Part shown: positions 44,623 to 55,600 of the stretch, in pieces | Layout of the letters: each line of letters opens with the position of its first letter | Position numbering within the stretch: position 1 is the first letter of the stretch | From: Cryptomeria japonica | Lineage: Eukaryota > Streptophyta > Pinopsida > Cupressales > Cupressaceae | Length of the DNA stretch: 64,000 nt | Reading direction: 5' to 3' | Assembly (NCBI RefSeq): GCF_030272615.1 | Contig: NC_081408.1 | Location: 618,756,476-618,820,475 of the forward strand | Made by a program: the position numbers and the translations under genes | Notes under the pieces: model-generated | The model's database searches: none | What the model saw: the letters and a program-made list of their open reading frames with translations, nothing else | What the model was told of the DNA's origin: nothing

Positions 44623-45208
44623 TAGCATGTAGTATGTGATCTCCTCTTCAATGGTTGAATCCTTGACTTGAATGCAACACTTAGCCTTGAATGGAGACTT
44701 GAAATGATCAATTGCTTGAAGGAATGCTTGAATGTTTGAATGCTTGAATGCCTAAGTATAGTTTCCACGCTTGCATACATATATCCTCTTCCTCCCCAAT
44801 GAGAGAGAAAAATGTAGTTTATATACTTGTCATTTAGGGCTGATAGACTGATTTTCCCGACCTTAGGCCGACCAGGAAAGTTAATTTCCAAATTGCAAAC
44901 AAAAAGACCCGAGACCCCTTAGGAGACCGGGCCCAAAATAGGACCCAGGGACCAGGGCGCTGGGCGCCATGGTCCTGGGGACCAGGGCGATGGGTGCCCT
45001 AGTCCTGAAGGACCAGGGCGCTGGGCACTCTGGTCCCACCTCCCGGGACAGCAGGGTGCAAGGAGGTTCAGGCCAGGGTGCTTGAAAAATGCAGTTTTCA
45101 GTGTCGTGAGCAAGTTTCGGGGTCTCCATTCAGGTTGTGTGTTGCATCGCCATCGTGAAGACCAAAATGCAGTCGAAATTGCAAGTGTCACAATTTTAGG
45201 ATGCTACA
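44623..45208 (-). repeat. 5' LTR of the gypsy-like element, outer part
   Basis: Matches 32787-33372. With 38713-39398 it restores exactly 1272 bp, equal to the other LTR. It contains GGACCAGGG-based modules at about 44949-45037 and a TATA-like GTATATAAAC on the minus strand (44817-44826), which would drive the element. Confidence 0.93.
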
Positions 45209-45213
45209 GTTAT

Positions 45214-45294
45214 ATACAGTTTCAAGTTCTCTGCCTATATGGTTATTGTCCATATATATGCATACACATACATATATATACACACATATACATA

Positions 45295-45334
<40 letters not shown>

Positions 45335-46140
45335 CATGTGTACATGCATGTGCATATACATGTATATGTATATGTATATATACGTGTATTTGTATACATG
45401 AAGAAACACACAATAGCATAATATGTTCTATAACGATGGTTGATGTGAGTTCTCTGGCTATATGGTTATTATCTATATATTTTTTTATATGTATATGGAC
45501 AATAACCATATAGCCACAGAACTTGCTGTAATCAACAACAATTTCCTTATTCAAGGGCGGTCATTCAGATTGGTACACATTGAATAACTAAATTCCTTCT
45601 ACAGTCAATGTTAAATGTTATAAATCTTTCAATTTAAATTATATTGTTTTCAGTAAACCAACATTTCTTTCAATATATTCACTCTAAATAATATTAACAG
45701 TCATGTTGGATGTCCAATGATGGTTTATGCTCCTTCATAGCTGCATTATGCTTTGTATATTAGCGATTTCTTTGTATGCAGTTTGCAGTTTCATTTCAAT
45801 GCTCTCTTACAGTTTAGTGTGCCTATATGTTTGTTATCCACACACACACACATACATATATGGTTATTGTCCATACACACATACACACACACATATACAT
45901 GTGTGTGTGTGTAGAATAAAACTGAACAATTCGAAGCAATGGAGGTATGCATATTCAATATGACATGAACAAATGTTTCCCACAAAAATTCAAATTTGAA
46001 AATTGGTAGCTACCACAATTGAATGCATTGCACATTTGAATTATATTATAAGACAAAATTTTCCATGTCACTTAGATTACAATCCAATTCATTGCATATT
46101 TCTGAGTTCTGCAAATTCCCTTTGCACATTCCTTAGGTAA
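45214..46140. repeat. Left arm of the DNA transposon, part right of the gypsy element
   Basis: GTTTCAAGTTCTCTGCC continues the arm broken at 32100. Blocks here recur inverted at 59924-60470: GGTTGGTACACA-like sequence, TATAAATCTTTCAATT, ATTTCTTTCAATATA, GGATGTCCAATGATGGTTTA, TGCATTATGCTTTGT and CATTTCAATGCTCTCTTACA. A further block at 45920-46130 has CACAAAAATTCAAATTTGAA and ATCCAATTCATTGCATATT. Tracts of AT/GT microsatellite lie at 45250-45400 and 45838-45912. Confidence 0.75.
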
Positions 46141-46623
46141 CTATTTCTTTGCAATATGTATGTACGTTATACATATGAATATGCATATGTATGTATATGT
46201 GCAATTCTATGTACATGTGCATATGTATGTAGCTGGATATATATATGTATGTACTTATGCATTCAATAATGTATGGATGATTTGTTGTTACAACGTTATG
46301 CTACCCTCAATTATTGTTGTTTTTTGCAGGTGTGCTAGAGCATCGAGGGAAGAACCATACTCAAGTGGAAGATCATCATGTCAATGTAAATGTGTTTATT
46401 AACACACTTCAATTCTTTGGAGATTATGCCTTTAATGTTTACATTTTATATTAATTTGTGTAGATATCTTAGGTAGTTATGCATTTCTTATTAAATGTGT
46501 TTCTTAACACACCTTAGTTTGTTTTGCATTTTGTTGTGATTGTTATGGCAGGCAATGATCTATGACTCACTATGTGAAAGACAACAAGCATGCCTCTCAG
46601 GTAAAGTCCATATGACTTTACTT
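46141..46623. other. Interior of the DNA transposon, non-coding
   Basis: ATGTATGT-type simple sequence near 46155-46260, then unassigned sequence with GTGTTTATTAACACAC and GTGTTTCTTAACACAC (about 46389 and 46498), a short palindromic motif that occurs twice. Confidence 0.4.
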
Positions 46624-47000
46624 TGGCAATGATCTAGTAGACAATGCAATCTGTGAATTGTTTATGTTTCAATTCCTGAATTGTTTGTGTTTCAATTTGT
46701 TTAAATTTCTTACTTAGTTCATATGTTTCAACCTTCTCTTTGTTGGAATTGTACTTTCACAATGATCTAGTAGACAATGCAATTTCTGATTTGTTTATGT
46801 TCCAATTTTAGCATTTTGTTCTTTTTCAATTTGTTTAAATTCCTCACTTAGTTCATATGTTTCAATCTTCTCTTTTTTTGATCTGTACTTTGGCAATGAT
46901 CTAGTAGACAATGCAACTTCTTATTTGTTTATGTTTCAATTTCTAAATCGTTTGTATTTCAATTTGTTTAAATTCCTCACTTAGTTCATATTAATGCAAG
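46624..47000. repeat. 133-bp tandem repeat, three units
   Basis: AATGATCTAGTAGACAATGC occurs at 46628, 46761 and 46895. TTGTTTATGTTTCAATT and CACTTAGTTCATATGTTTCA follow in the units. A weaker trace (AATGACCTAGTAGAC) appears near 47217. Confidence 0.85.
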
Positions 47001-47046
47001 AAACACACTTAGTTCATATTGATCAAAAGGAATTGCCCTATTTGAG

Positions 47047-47180
47047 AAAAAGAACCAGACAAAGAATTGTCTTATATTGCCTTAAAAGATGTCTTGTTAG
47101 ATACTGCCAAGAAGGATAACTTGGCAGCTAACAAGATATCTTGTAAGGCAATAGAAAATAGTTCTTTGTCTGGTGCCTTT
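47047..47180. repeat. Foldback 1 downstream of the transposase
   Basis: Arms of about 55 bases (for example CCAGACAAAGAA from 47055 and its complement TTCTTTGTCTGG ending at 47173; CTTGTTAG against CTAACAAG; TGCCAAG against CTTGGCA) flank a loop of under 15 bases. A transcript would form a long hairpin with few mismatches. Confidence 0.85.
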
Positions 47181-47305
47181 TTACAAATGGGACACTTTCT
47201 TTTATCATTTCGATGCAATGACCTAGTAGACATATTACACACTGCAATTTATATGATGACTGCAATTTGAATACTTATAATATGATGACTGCAACTTGAA
47301 TATTT

Positions 47306-47412
47306 ATAAGTGTTCAAATTTCTCGCTATCAAAAGAGGACATATCAGTGGCATGTGAATAATCAAATGCCATTGATATGGCCTTTTTGATAGTGAGTAAT
47401 TTGAACACTTAT
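47306..47412. repeat. Foldback 2 downstream of the transposase
   Basis: ATAAGTGTTCAAATT at the left pairs with AATTTGAACACTTAT at the right. CTATCAAAA pairs with TTTTGATAG, CATATCA with TGATATG, and TGGCAT with ATGCCA around a loop of about 12 bases. Part of the right arm (TTTTTGATAGTGAG) is repeated just beyond it. Confidence 0.85.
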
Positions 47413-47674
47413 GTGGCCTTTTTTGATAGTGAGAAATATATGAGATCAATTCAACTGATATATGAGAAATATCACATCACAAAAAACAAACATATCAGAT
47501 TTACAACAACACCATCAATTCATTGGAATATCCATCAGAAATAACTGAAAACAATAGAGTTCTGAACACATTACAAAATATGGCAGTATGTCATTCTATA
47601 ATCACATCACAGTTATATCGAAACTCAAAATCTGCTCTTCGGAGGGCTCACAAAATATAATTCATCATACTCGA

Positions 47675-50248
47675 TCAATTCTCCATTTGGGTATTAAATG
47701 GAGGTGTGACAAATCTAACTCCAACGGACTGTAGCCTACTAGGGTCTGGCCCACCAAAATTATTTTCTTCACTGGGAGGGGTTTGTAAGCAACTTGCTAT
47801 TTGAGCAAGGAATGCCTGGTTTACACTTGAAGTAAGTTGCAAGGTGTCTAAGGGTCCAGGTGCAGTCCCAACTTGCATAGTATTAATAGCTGCAAAGGTT
47901 GGGGACAAGAGGTTCATCATTTCCATGAGAATTGGGTGTCGGATGGGTAGAGGTTCTGCAACTGTGGCAACATCTTTTGTTCTCTTCGCACGCTTGGCTA
48001 CCTTTTCAGCTTTCATCCTCTCCTTCTCAAGCTTTGCTTTTGCATATTTCTTTTCCTTGTCTTGTCTTTGAATGAACTTGTATTGGGAATCCTGTAATTT
48101 TTTGGCCTATTTTTCCACCCTCATAGCCTTCTTTTCTATCGCTTCTACTTCACGTTGTGCCTTCCTCTGTCTCATCTGCTCTTTCTTTCGCTCTGCCAAT
48201 TCCTCTTCTCTTTTCCTTTCAGCCTCTGTATCTTTTTCCCTTTGAATGTACTCATCAGATGTCAAGATCTGTGACTGGCTACTAAGACGTAGAACCCCTT
48301 TCTTACCTCCACATGAAGATTGATTCATTCTCTGCACTGGAAGTCTTAAGAATTGGCTAATTTGCCTTGGCAGTTGCTACCCATCCTCTTGTGTGCATGG
48401 CACAAACTCAGGTTCGTCTTCACTTATGTGAACTTCATCTTCACCATCAGCATCATCTTGTTGCTCCCAGTTGACTGCATTGGTGAAGTAATGCATGACA
48501 TCTGCTAGATCAATTTCTGGCAAACTTGGTATGGAAAGCGTTTCATCATCACAATTGGCTGCATCTTGGGTCCACTCTAGTATGTCAACTTGTGTTGGCA
48601 AAGACATGCCTGTTGATGTATTTTTGAAACCCTCATTTGCCTGGCTGGTTTGTGGGGGCAGACCTGCTTCGGCAGTTTATGGTATCAAACTTGTACCCTC
48701 AACCATTGCTTGTGTTCCGCTATGGAGCTCTACAAAATCTTGAATCTATTCCTCATTAAAACCTGCCAACCGCAAGCATGCTTCCGCTACCATATACTCT
48801 GGTTCTTCATCCCTTGAAGCGACATCATGTTCTGTTCCAACCTCAAATGCCTCACTTGGTCTCATATCATTCTGTAATGCATTTCGGTTAAGTGGCCAAA
48901 TCCCTGTCCTACGGAAGCCACTGATTATATTAGCCGATGTCAATGCTTGGGCAAAGGCCTTGCTCACAAGATTTGCCAACTCTTCCCTTCCAATTTCAAT
49001 GTGTGGGAACTTAGACATCCATATACTCTTTTGCTATTTGAAATAATTTTTGAAAGGTGAGAATATAGAGACATCAAGTGGCTACAGTTTGTGGCTTGTA
49101 TGAGCCGGAAGGGTTACCAAATCAATACCTATCTGCCTTGCTTCTTCAATTGTCTTGAAGGCTACATGGCTGCCATGACCGTCGAAGATCAGTAGGGCCC
49201 TATGTGAGGGTGAAACTCCACCAGGGACTGAACGTGCAAAATGTTCCAACCAATTTAAGAACAACTCCTTCATCATCCATGCATGTTCTTGGACTGCCAT
49301 GCATGCTCTTGGCTCGTAGTTTGCTATGTAGTTTTGGATATGCCTCTTACATTTGAACAAATAAAATCTAGGAATGCTAAAACGACATGCACTAACACAT
49401 GCCAAAATAGTGATCTACTCTCTACTCTTCGAAATTAGGTGCGATACACACCTCTGCCCCAATTTGGCTATCACTCTCATTCCACAATTCCTCCCAGCTT
49501 GCACACCAGTCTCATCACAATTCCAAATCTGACTGCTACTATAGTGATTGAGGTTGTACATTAACTCCAAGTTGTCATAGAAAGAGGCAACAATAAAAGG
49601 TCGAAGCATAATAGCCCTATTGAAGTCCACTCCTTCTGTTGTTCTCATCGTCAGATCAGGGTGCCTTCGTCTAAAACCTGCCCACCATGATCTCCCTGGC
49701 ATCCCATTTTTGAATGGATTAGGCCTATTCTCGGTAATTTGGGCAACAGTTGATTGAAGTTGACTGATTTGGAGACCGTGACCAATTTCAGCCAAGTCTT
49801 TGCACCATTGGACAACTGCATCCTCCTCCTCTGCTGATAAAATGGTGTGTGGACCCCTCACAGTCATAGTTGTGGTTCCCATTAGCCATGCCCTCAAAGA
49901 GGCAATGGGGATACCATATTTGATTGATGTGCCTGTAAGAGACATGTGCCTGTCTTCTATGCATGATATTGCCTCTTTCATGTCAGATATGCTCCATTTT
50001 GGTTTGGGATCCTTTGAGGCCACCTATACTTGTGGTGTTTGTGGAATAGGATTAGAATCTGCAGTAGGATGGTCATGTACAATAGCAGTTTCCACATCAG
50101 TTGCATTGTTATGTAAGTGGTCATCTACAACAAGAGTCAGTGGGTCTTCATTTTGGACAAAATTATCTTCATCAAGGAAGTGCACCCCACAAGTGACTCT
50201 AATTGTTCGACGTCTAACAAACTTGTTTCCCTTTATACCTCGTGCCAT
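47675..50248 (-). pseudogene. pogo/Tigger-type DDE_1 transposase, 858-codon frame with eight internal stops
   Basis: One reading frame runs from the ATG at 50248 to the final TAG at 47675 without any frameshift. A psq-type helix-turn-helix is at residues about 84-125 (KWSISDMKEAISCIEDRHMS). A CENP-B/Tc5-type DNA-binding domain is at about 132-205 (EEEDAVVQWCKDLAEIG, RSWWAGFRRRHPDLTMR). The DDE_1 catalytic acids are Asp245 (WNCDETG), Asp356 (LLIFDGHGSH) and Asp392 (PLDVSIF). A family C-terminal motif, SGFRRTGIWPLN, lies near residue 443. An acidic region and a long charged coiled coil (about 640-750) follow. Internal stops lie at 50024, 49415, 49082, 49034, 48746, 48677, 48377 and 48107 (lowest base of each codon): seven TAG, one TAA. 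The enzyme would cut at the transposon ends, but this copy is dead unless stops are read through. Confidence 0.88.
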
Positions 50249-50270
50249 TATGTTCAGTGAACCTGCAATA

Positions 50271-51230
50271 GATCATTGAAATGAAACCCTCAATGCCATT
50301 GAGATAAATGATGAAAAACAAATCTATTTATGTAACTCATCGCAGAACATCTTTGAACAAAATAAAATGGTACTGTGTCTCTATTTCTGTATGCATGAAA
50401 ATATAGACAATAACCATATAGCTAGAGAACTCAAAAAATCCATGCGGGAGTTCAGTATGTAACTGTGATGTGATTGAAAATTGGATATTGTTGATATTGT
50501 ATTAGATAGTGAACAATTACATCATTGAACATCTTTCAACAAAAAAAAAATGCTACAATATAAATATATTTACAGAGGTAGATCATTGAAATGAAACCCT
50601 CAATGCCATTGAGATAAATGATGAAAAACAAATCTATTTATGTAACTCATCATTAAACATCTTGCAACAAAAAAAAAATGCTACTGTATAAATATATAGA
50701 GAGAGACATATCATTGAAATGAAACCTTCAATTCCATTGAGATAAATGATGGAAAACAAATCTATTTTTGTAACTCGTCATTGAAAATCTTTCAACAACA
50801 AAAAAAATGCTACCGTATAAATATATATAGAGAGACAGATCATTGAAATGAAACCCTCAATGCCATTGAGATAAATGATGGAAAACAAATATATTTTTGT
50901 AACTCATCATTGAAAATCTTTCAACAACAAAAAAAATGCTATCATATAAATATATATAGAGAGACAGATCATTGAAATGAAACCCTCAATGCCATTGAGA
51001 TAAATGATGGAAAACAAATATATTTCTGTAACTCATCATTGAACATCTTTCAACAAAAAAAAATGCTATCGTATAAATATATATAGAGAGACAAATAATT
51101 GAAATGAAACCCTGAATGTCATTGAGATAAATGATGAAAAACAAATATATTTCTATATCTCATCATTGAACATCTTTCAACAAAAAAAAATGGTATTGTG
51201 TCTCTATTTCTGTATGCATGAAAATATAGA
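50271..51230. repeat. Right arm: tandem repeat of about 128 bp, five units plus one apart
   Basis: TCATTGAAATGAAACCCTC and variants occur near 50273, 50583, 50710, 50839, 50968 and 51096. Each unit continues with TGCCATTGAGATAAATGATG, AACAAAT, TAACTCATCATTGAA and a TATATATAGAGAGACA stretch. The left arm carries one inverted unit at about 31870-31990, so the array expanded only on this side. Confidence 0.92.
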
Positions 51231-51754
51231 CAATAACCATATAGCCAGAGAACTCAAAAAATCCATGCAGGAGTTCAGTATGTAACTGTGATGTGTGTCT
51301 CTGTGTGTGTGTAGACACACACAGACATAGGTACAGAACTTGAAACATTATATAACAAGGAGAGAAAATACAAGCACGAGATGCATGAGTGGAAGATGTA
51401 ACTGTGATGTGATTAAAAAGTGGATATTGTTGATATAGTATGAAGATGTAGATTCATTTCTCAAATGAGTAAATGGTTGAATGATGTTGTTGTATTTCTC
51501 ATATGAAATTTATTGGAAGTACTACATGGTATGCCTGATAATATTATTTACAGTGAGTATATTAACAAATTGAAGGCAGAGCAAAAAATGAAAATGCCAC
51601 AAAAAATATTCATTTCCCTATGTTTTTAGGGCAAAAAAGATAGCGAGAGTTCGTGCAACATGGGCCCATAACATGTCCATGGGAAGGATGTTATGGGTGT
51701 TCAACATTTTTTTGACCACTCATTTTAAACTTTGTAATAAAAGTTGTCTAACCT
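51231..51754. repeat. Right arm, inverted counterpart of 31570-32100
   Basis: It contains, inverted, the same landmarks as the left arm: TATAACAAGGAGAGAAA, TGTAACTGTGATGTGATT, GTTGTATTTCTCATATG, TATTAACAAATTGAAGGCAG and CCTATGTTTTTAGGGCAAA. TATAACAAGGAG corresponds to the point where the gypsy element entered the left arm. Confidence 0.8.
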
Positions 51755-51797
51755 GGTGTGTATATATATATGTGTGTATATGTGTGTGTATGTGTAT

Positions 51798-51877
<80 letters not shown>
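51755..51877. repeat. TG microsatellite
   Basis: TATATATGTGTG-type sequence passes into an almost uninterrupted (TG)n run of about 75 bases. The His/Thr or Cys/Val open frames here are simple-sequence artefacts. Confidence 0.97.
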
Positions 51878-51878
<1 letters not shown>

Positions 51879-52121
51879 GTCACTGTAAGTAATAGTATCA
51901 AGCATACACATTATTGTAATGATAAATAATGAAGGGGTTTCGAACAATTATAAACAATAATCAATTTTTTTCGCATTCACTGTAATGATTTTGGCATTAT
52001 AAACAGAGAGACACCATTAAATAGCGCACCCATAAAATGAAATGATAAATAATGAAGGGGTTTTGAAGAAAACGAAAAGATATTCAGTTGTTTTGCCATT
52101 CTCTGTGAGGATTTTGGCATT
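51878..52121. repeat. Inverted minisatellite units at the LINE target site
   Basis: About one and a half copies of the 123-bp unit in inverse orientation (AATGAAGGGGTTTCGAAC, TTTCGCATTCACTGTAATGA). The LINE inserted at AGGATTTTGGCATT (52108-52121), itself part of a unit. Confidence 0.85.
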
Positions 52122-52600
52122 TTTATTTTTTTTGATAAAAGTGGATAGAACCACTGAACTATATTAAATTTTAAAAAAAAATTTACAATGTCTGGTTCAA
52201 AAAGAACTAAAGGGAAAGAACCAGTAAGAAAACCCTTTAGTATTGCTTAAGTAACACAAGCCTATTCTACCCAATACCAAATGGCCATTGGCATAGTACA
52301 TCAAAAAACCCATCCCAATTTCATAAGCTTTATTAGATATAAAGGAAGCCGACAATAGAAGTATATAGAATGAAGATTAAAGTATGATCACTGAAGGATG
52401 CATATCCATTGTTGCCAAAAAACACCAGTCTGAACCACCCCTGTCTATGAAACACAATTCTCCAACCACTAGTTAGAATGATACCACATAGCATAAATGA
52501 AACCATAATCAGACACCCTGTCAAAATAAACATTGTGATCAAGCATAGTAGAACCCACACCAAATAAGGAGGTTGATGAAGACAACAACTATGCCCTTCT
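52122..52600. other. 3' untranslated region and A-rich tail of the LINE
   Basis: From the ORF2 stop to the A-rich end on the minus strand. GGTTCTATCCACTTTTATC precedes the A-run. A TG-rich 76-codon open frame here (52333-52563) lacks family resemblance. Confidence 0.75.
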
Positions 52601-55600
52601 TTACTTCAAAAATTCCAAAACCGAGGAAGGGATCTCATCCACACTTACCTCCCACATATTAGCATCACTGTCAATGGCTAAATTAGCCAAGAAATCGGCA
52701 ATCTTATTCACTTCCCTATAACAGTGGGAAATCAAGAAGGAATCAAAAAAGTCTAATTTTTGCAAAATATGATCAAGTATATATTGTAATTGCCAACAAT
52801 TCGACTTCTTTTTCATGACACTTTGAATAATAACCATAGAATCACCATCAATTATCAAGTCTTTAATTCCCAAAGATATAGCCATATCCAAACCAAAGGA
52901 CAAAGCAAAGAATTTTGCACAATTGTTAGACTTGAAACCAATTGCATGACAACGAGCCTGAATAAATCTTACCTTATGATCATAAATTACCATACCTGCC
53001 ACTGCCAGGCCAGGGTTCCCACGAGAAGCACCATCAAAATTCAATTTAAAGTGCCCTTGCGGAGGAGGTTTCCAGCAAGCAAAATTTCTCTTACTTATAG
53101 CATTAGTCTTATTTAAAATAGATCCATGAGAAGGTAAGACTGATAAAATTCTCCAAACTCGAGTTACCCTACCATCCCAATGAGAAAAAGAGGTAAGGGT
53201 TTCCAAATTCTTATAGATAAAAGACAAAGCAACTTCAGAGATGGAAGATTCAATCCTCAATAAAACCTTGGCCAAGGAAGAACTTGTTTGTTTAAAAATC
53301 CTATTATTACGCTCTAACCAAATATTCCAAATCACAATAGATGGAGAAATAATCCAAAGACATGCATAGAAAGATGAGGCAAACAGGAGAACCCAGACTC
53401 TAAAGTGGGAAAGGAGATCCTTACCAATAACAAAGGAAAGATTAAGCTTTTCAAACAACCACTGCCAGCAAGCATAGGTAAAATCACAATGAAGAAACAA
53501 GTGTGCAGAGGATTCTAAATTTTTATTACAAAATACACAAGAAAATACTGCAGTAATACCCAGCTTGTCCAACCTCATTCCTGTAAGGACCCTGTCCTAC
53601 ACTGCTAACCAAGCAAAAGCACCAGCCTTTGGGAGGCAAGCCATATGCCAAAACAGCTTGTATGGCCAAGTAGATAAATCTTTAGCAACCAAGAGAGAAT
53701 TATAGCCATCCTTAACTGTGTACTTACCAGAGATATTCCTTTTCCAGATAAGCTCATCATCAGCATCAGAAAGAATTATTACTCTCTCCGCCAACATCTT
53801 TTCATATTCCAGTTTCACATTTTGATCAATATCTAAAAACTCAATTGATTTCCATTTTGCCACCTTAAGATTCCCACTATACTCAATTTCACAATAATCA
53901 GCCACAAAGACACCCCAAAGGGAAGAAAGAGTGGAAATTAAAGGAGACCAATCCCTCGAGTTCACCAGAGGGGGATGTCCATTCCAAACTTCCTCCCAAA
54001 ACCTGACCTTTCTACCATTATGAACAATCCATGAGAGATGAGGCAAAATCACTGATCTACATTTACATAAAAAATTTCAAATAGCTGAACCAGACGGTAA
54101 ATTAGAAACTTGAAAAACATATTCTCTTGGTCCGTTATTTAAATATTTAGCAAACATAATTTGTGCCCAAAAGGAGAATGGTCTCTCATACAATTTCCAA
54201 ACTAACTTAGCACCTAAGGCTAAATTCTGACTTTCCAAACTCCTAATGCCTGTGCCCCCAAGGTTTTTAGGCAAACAAACTTTATCCCATGCTACCAGAG
54301 GGAGTTTTTTCTTACCATCCTTATTATTACTCCAAAGGAAGGACCTAAGAGTATCTTGCAAACTAACAAGAGTCATTTTCGGAGACTGCAAAACAGACAT
54401 GAGATAAATAGGAACAGCATTTAGGACAGACTTAATAAGAACAATCTTACCAGCCAAAGATAACCATCTATGATTCCAGGATAAGATCCTTTTAGAGATA
54501 ACTGAAATGATCTTATCCCAAAACTCAACTCTATCCTGCTTAATGAAGAAAGGTATACCAAGATAAGAACAAGGAATATTTCCAGATACAAATCCCCAAA
54601 AAATCTTCAATCTATCCTGAACCAATTGTGAAGCATGAAGGAAAAAAATCTTTGACTTATCAACATTGATTCTCTGACCAGAAAAGGATGCATAATTTTG
54701 TATTATCCCCTTTATCACTCTTGCCTCACCCAAAGATGCCTGACCAAATAATAAGGTATCATCTGCAAACAAGCAATGCGAAATGCTTTGTGGAACATTC
54801 TGAATCTCGATTCCCTTCCAAAGCCCTCCTAGCTTAGCGGCTCTTATAGCCCAATTGAACGTTTCAGCTAGAAGAATGAACAAGAAAGGAGACAGGGGAT
54901 CCCCCTACCTCAAACCCCTAGAAGAGGAGAAAAAACCACAAGGGGAGCCATTAATTAGAACTGAGAACCTTGCAGAAGAAATACAAGCACGAATCCATTT
55001 GACCCATGCCTTGGAAAAGCCCAATTTAAGTAGAACAACACACAACGCCCCCCATTCTACTCTATCATATGCTTTCATCATATCTAATTTGAGGATCATG
55101 GTCGGGATTCTCTAAGTAGAAATAGAATGCAGAACCTCATGTGCCACTGTAGCTCCCTCTGTTGTCTCCCTTCCTGGAACAAAACCACCTTGTTCTAAAG
55201 AAATGATCTTAGGTAAAATTTTAGCCAACATTAAAGAAATAGCCTTGGTAAAAATCTTGTACAAAGTATTACATAAAGCAATAGGGCGAAAATCAGCAAA
55301 TGTCCTGGTAACCTCTTTTTTTAGGAATAATTGCAATCATTGTATTATTAAGCTCTTTCAAAACAGACCTATTCCTTCTAGCTTCCTCAAGGGCCAATAA
55401 AACATCATTTCCCACAAAATCCTAGCATTTCTGAAAAAATAAAGGAGTAAAGCCATCCGGTCCTGGAGCCTTATCAGGGTTCATTGCAAAAACAACATTC
55501 TTAACTTCATCCAAAGAAAAAGGAGACATCAACATTTTATTATCTTCTGAAGATACCAAAGAAGGAATATTAGAAGAAATGTTATTATGAAGATCTCAAT

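Larger units (their letters stand above)
32101..45208 (-). mobile_element. Gypsy-like non-autonomous LTR element (gag-protease only)
   Basis: Both LTRs are 1272 bp once the nested element B and one copy of its duplication are removed from the right one. GTTAT at 32096-32100 and 45209-45213 is the target duplication. The element runs right to left, with a purine tract (AAAGTGGGGGCTAAA on the minus strand) next to the left LTR and the leader next to the right LTR. The internal region (33373-38712) has a single intact frame (34113-37541) with gag and a protease-like domain but no reverse transcriptase, RNase H or integrase. Only scattered differences between the LTRs are visible, so it is fairly recent. 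It would need polymerase from another element. Confidence 0.9.

Noticed and set aside
45082-45554. Overlapping open frames of Tyr/Ile/Met/Cys repeats on both strands
   Set aside because: They translate an ATGTAT/GTATAC microsatellite. The period keeps all frames open, and there is no protein family.
46160-46402. ATGTATGT-rich stretch considered as telomere-like
   Set aside because: Plant telomere repeats are TTTAGGG. This is ordinary simple sequence.
48495-48743. Plus-strand frames opposite the transposase
   Set aside because: They are antisense shadows of the coding frame at 47675-50248 and show no family motifs.
50271-51230. Regularly spaced repeats considered as a CRISPR-like array
   Set aside because: Units of about 128 bp are near-identical throughout with no unique spacers, and the setting is a plant genome; this is a tandem repeat.
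51673-51947. Open frames of Cys-Val and His-Thr repeats
   Set aside because: Direct translation of the (TG)n tract.
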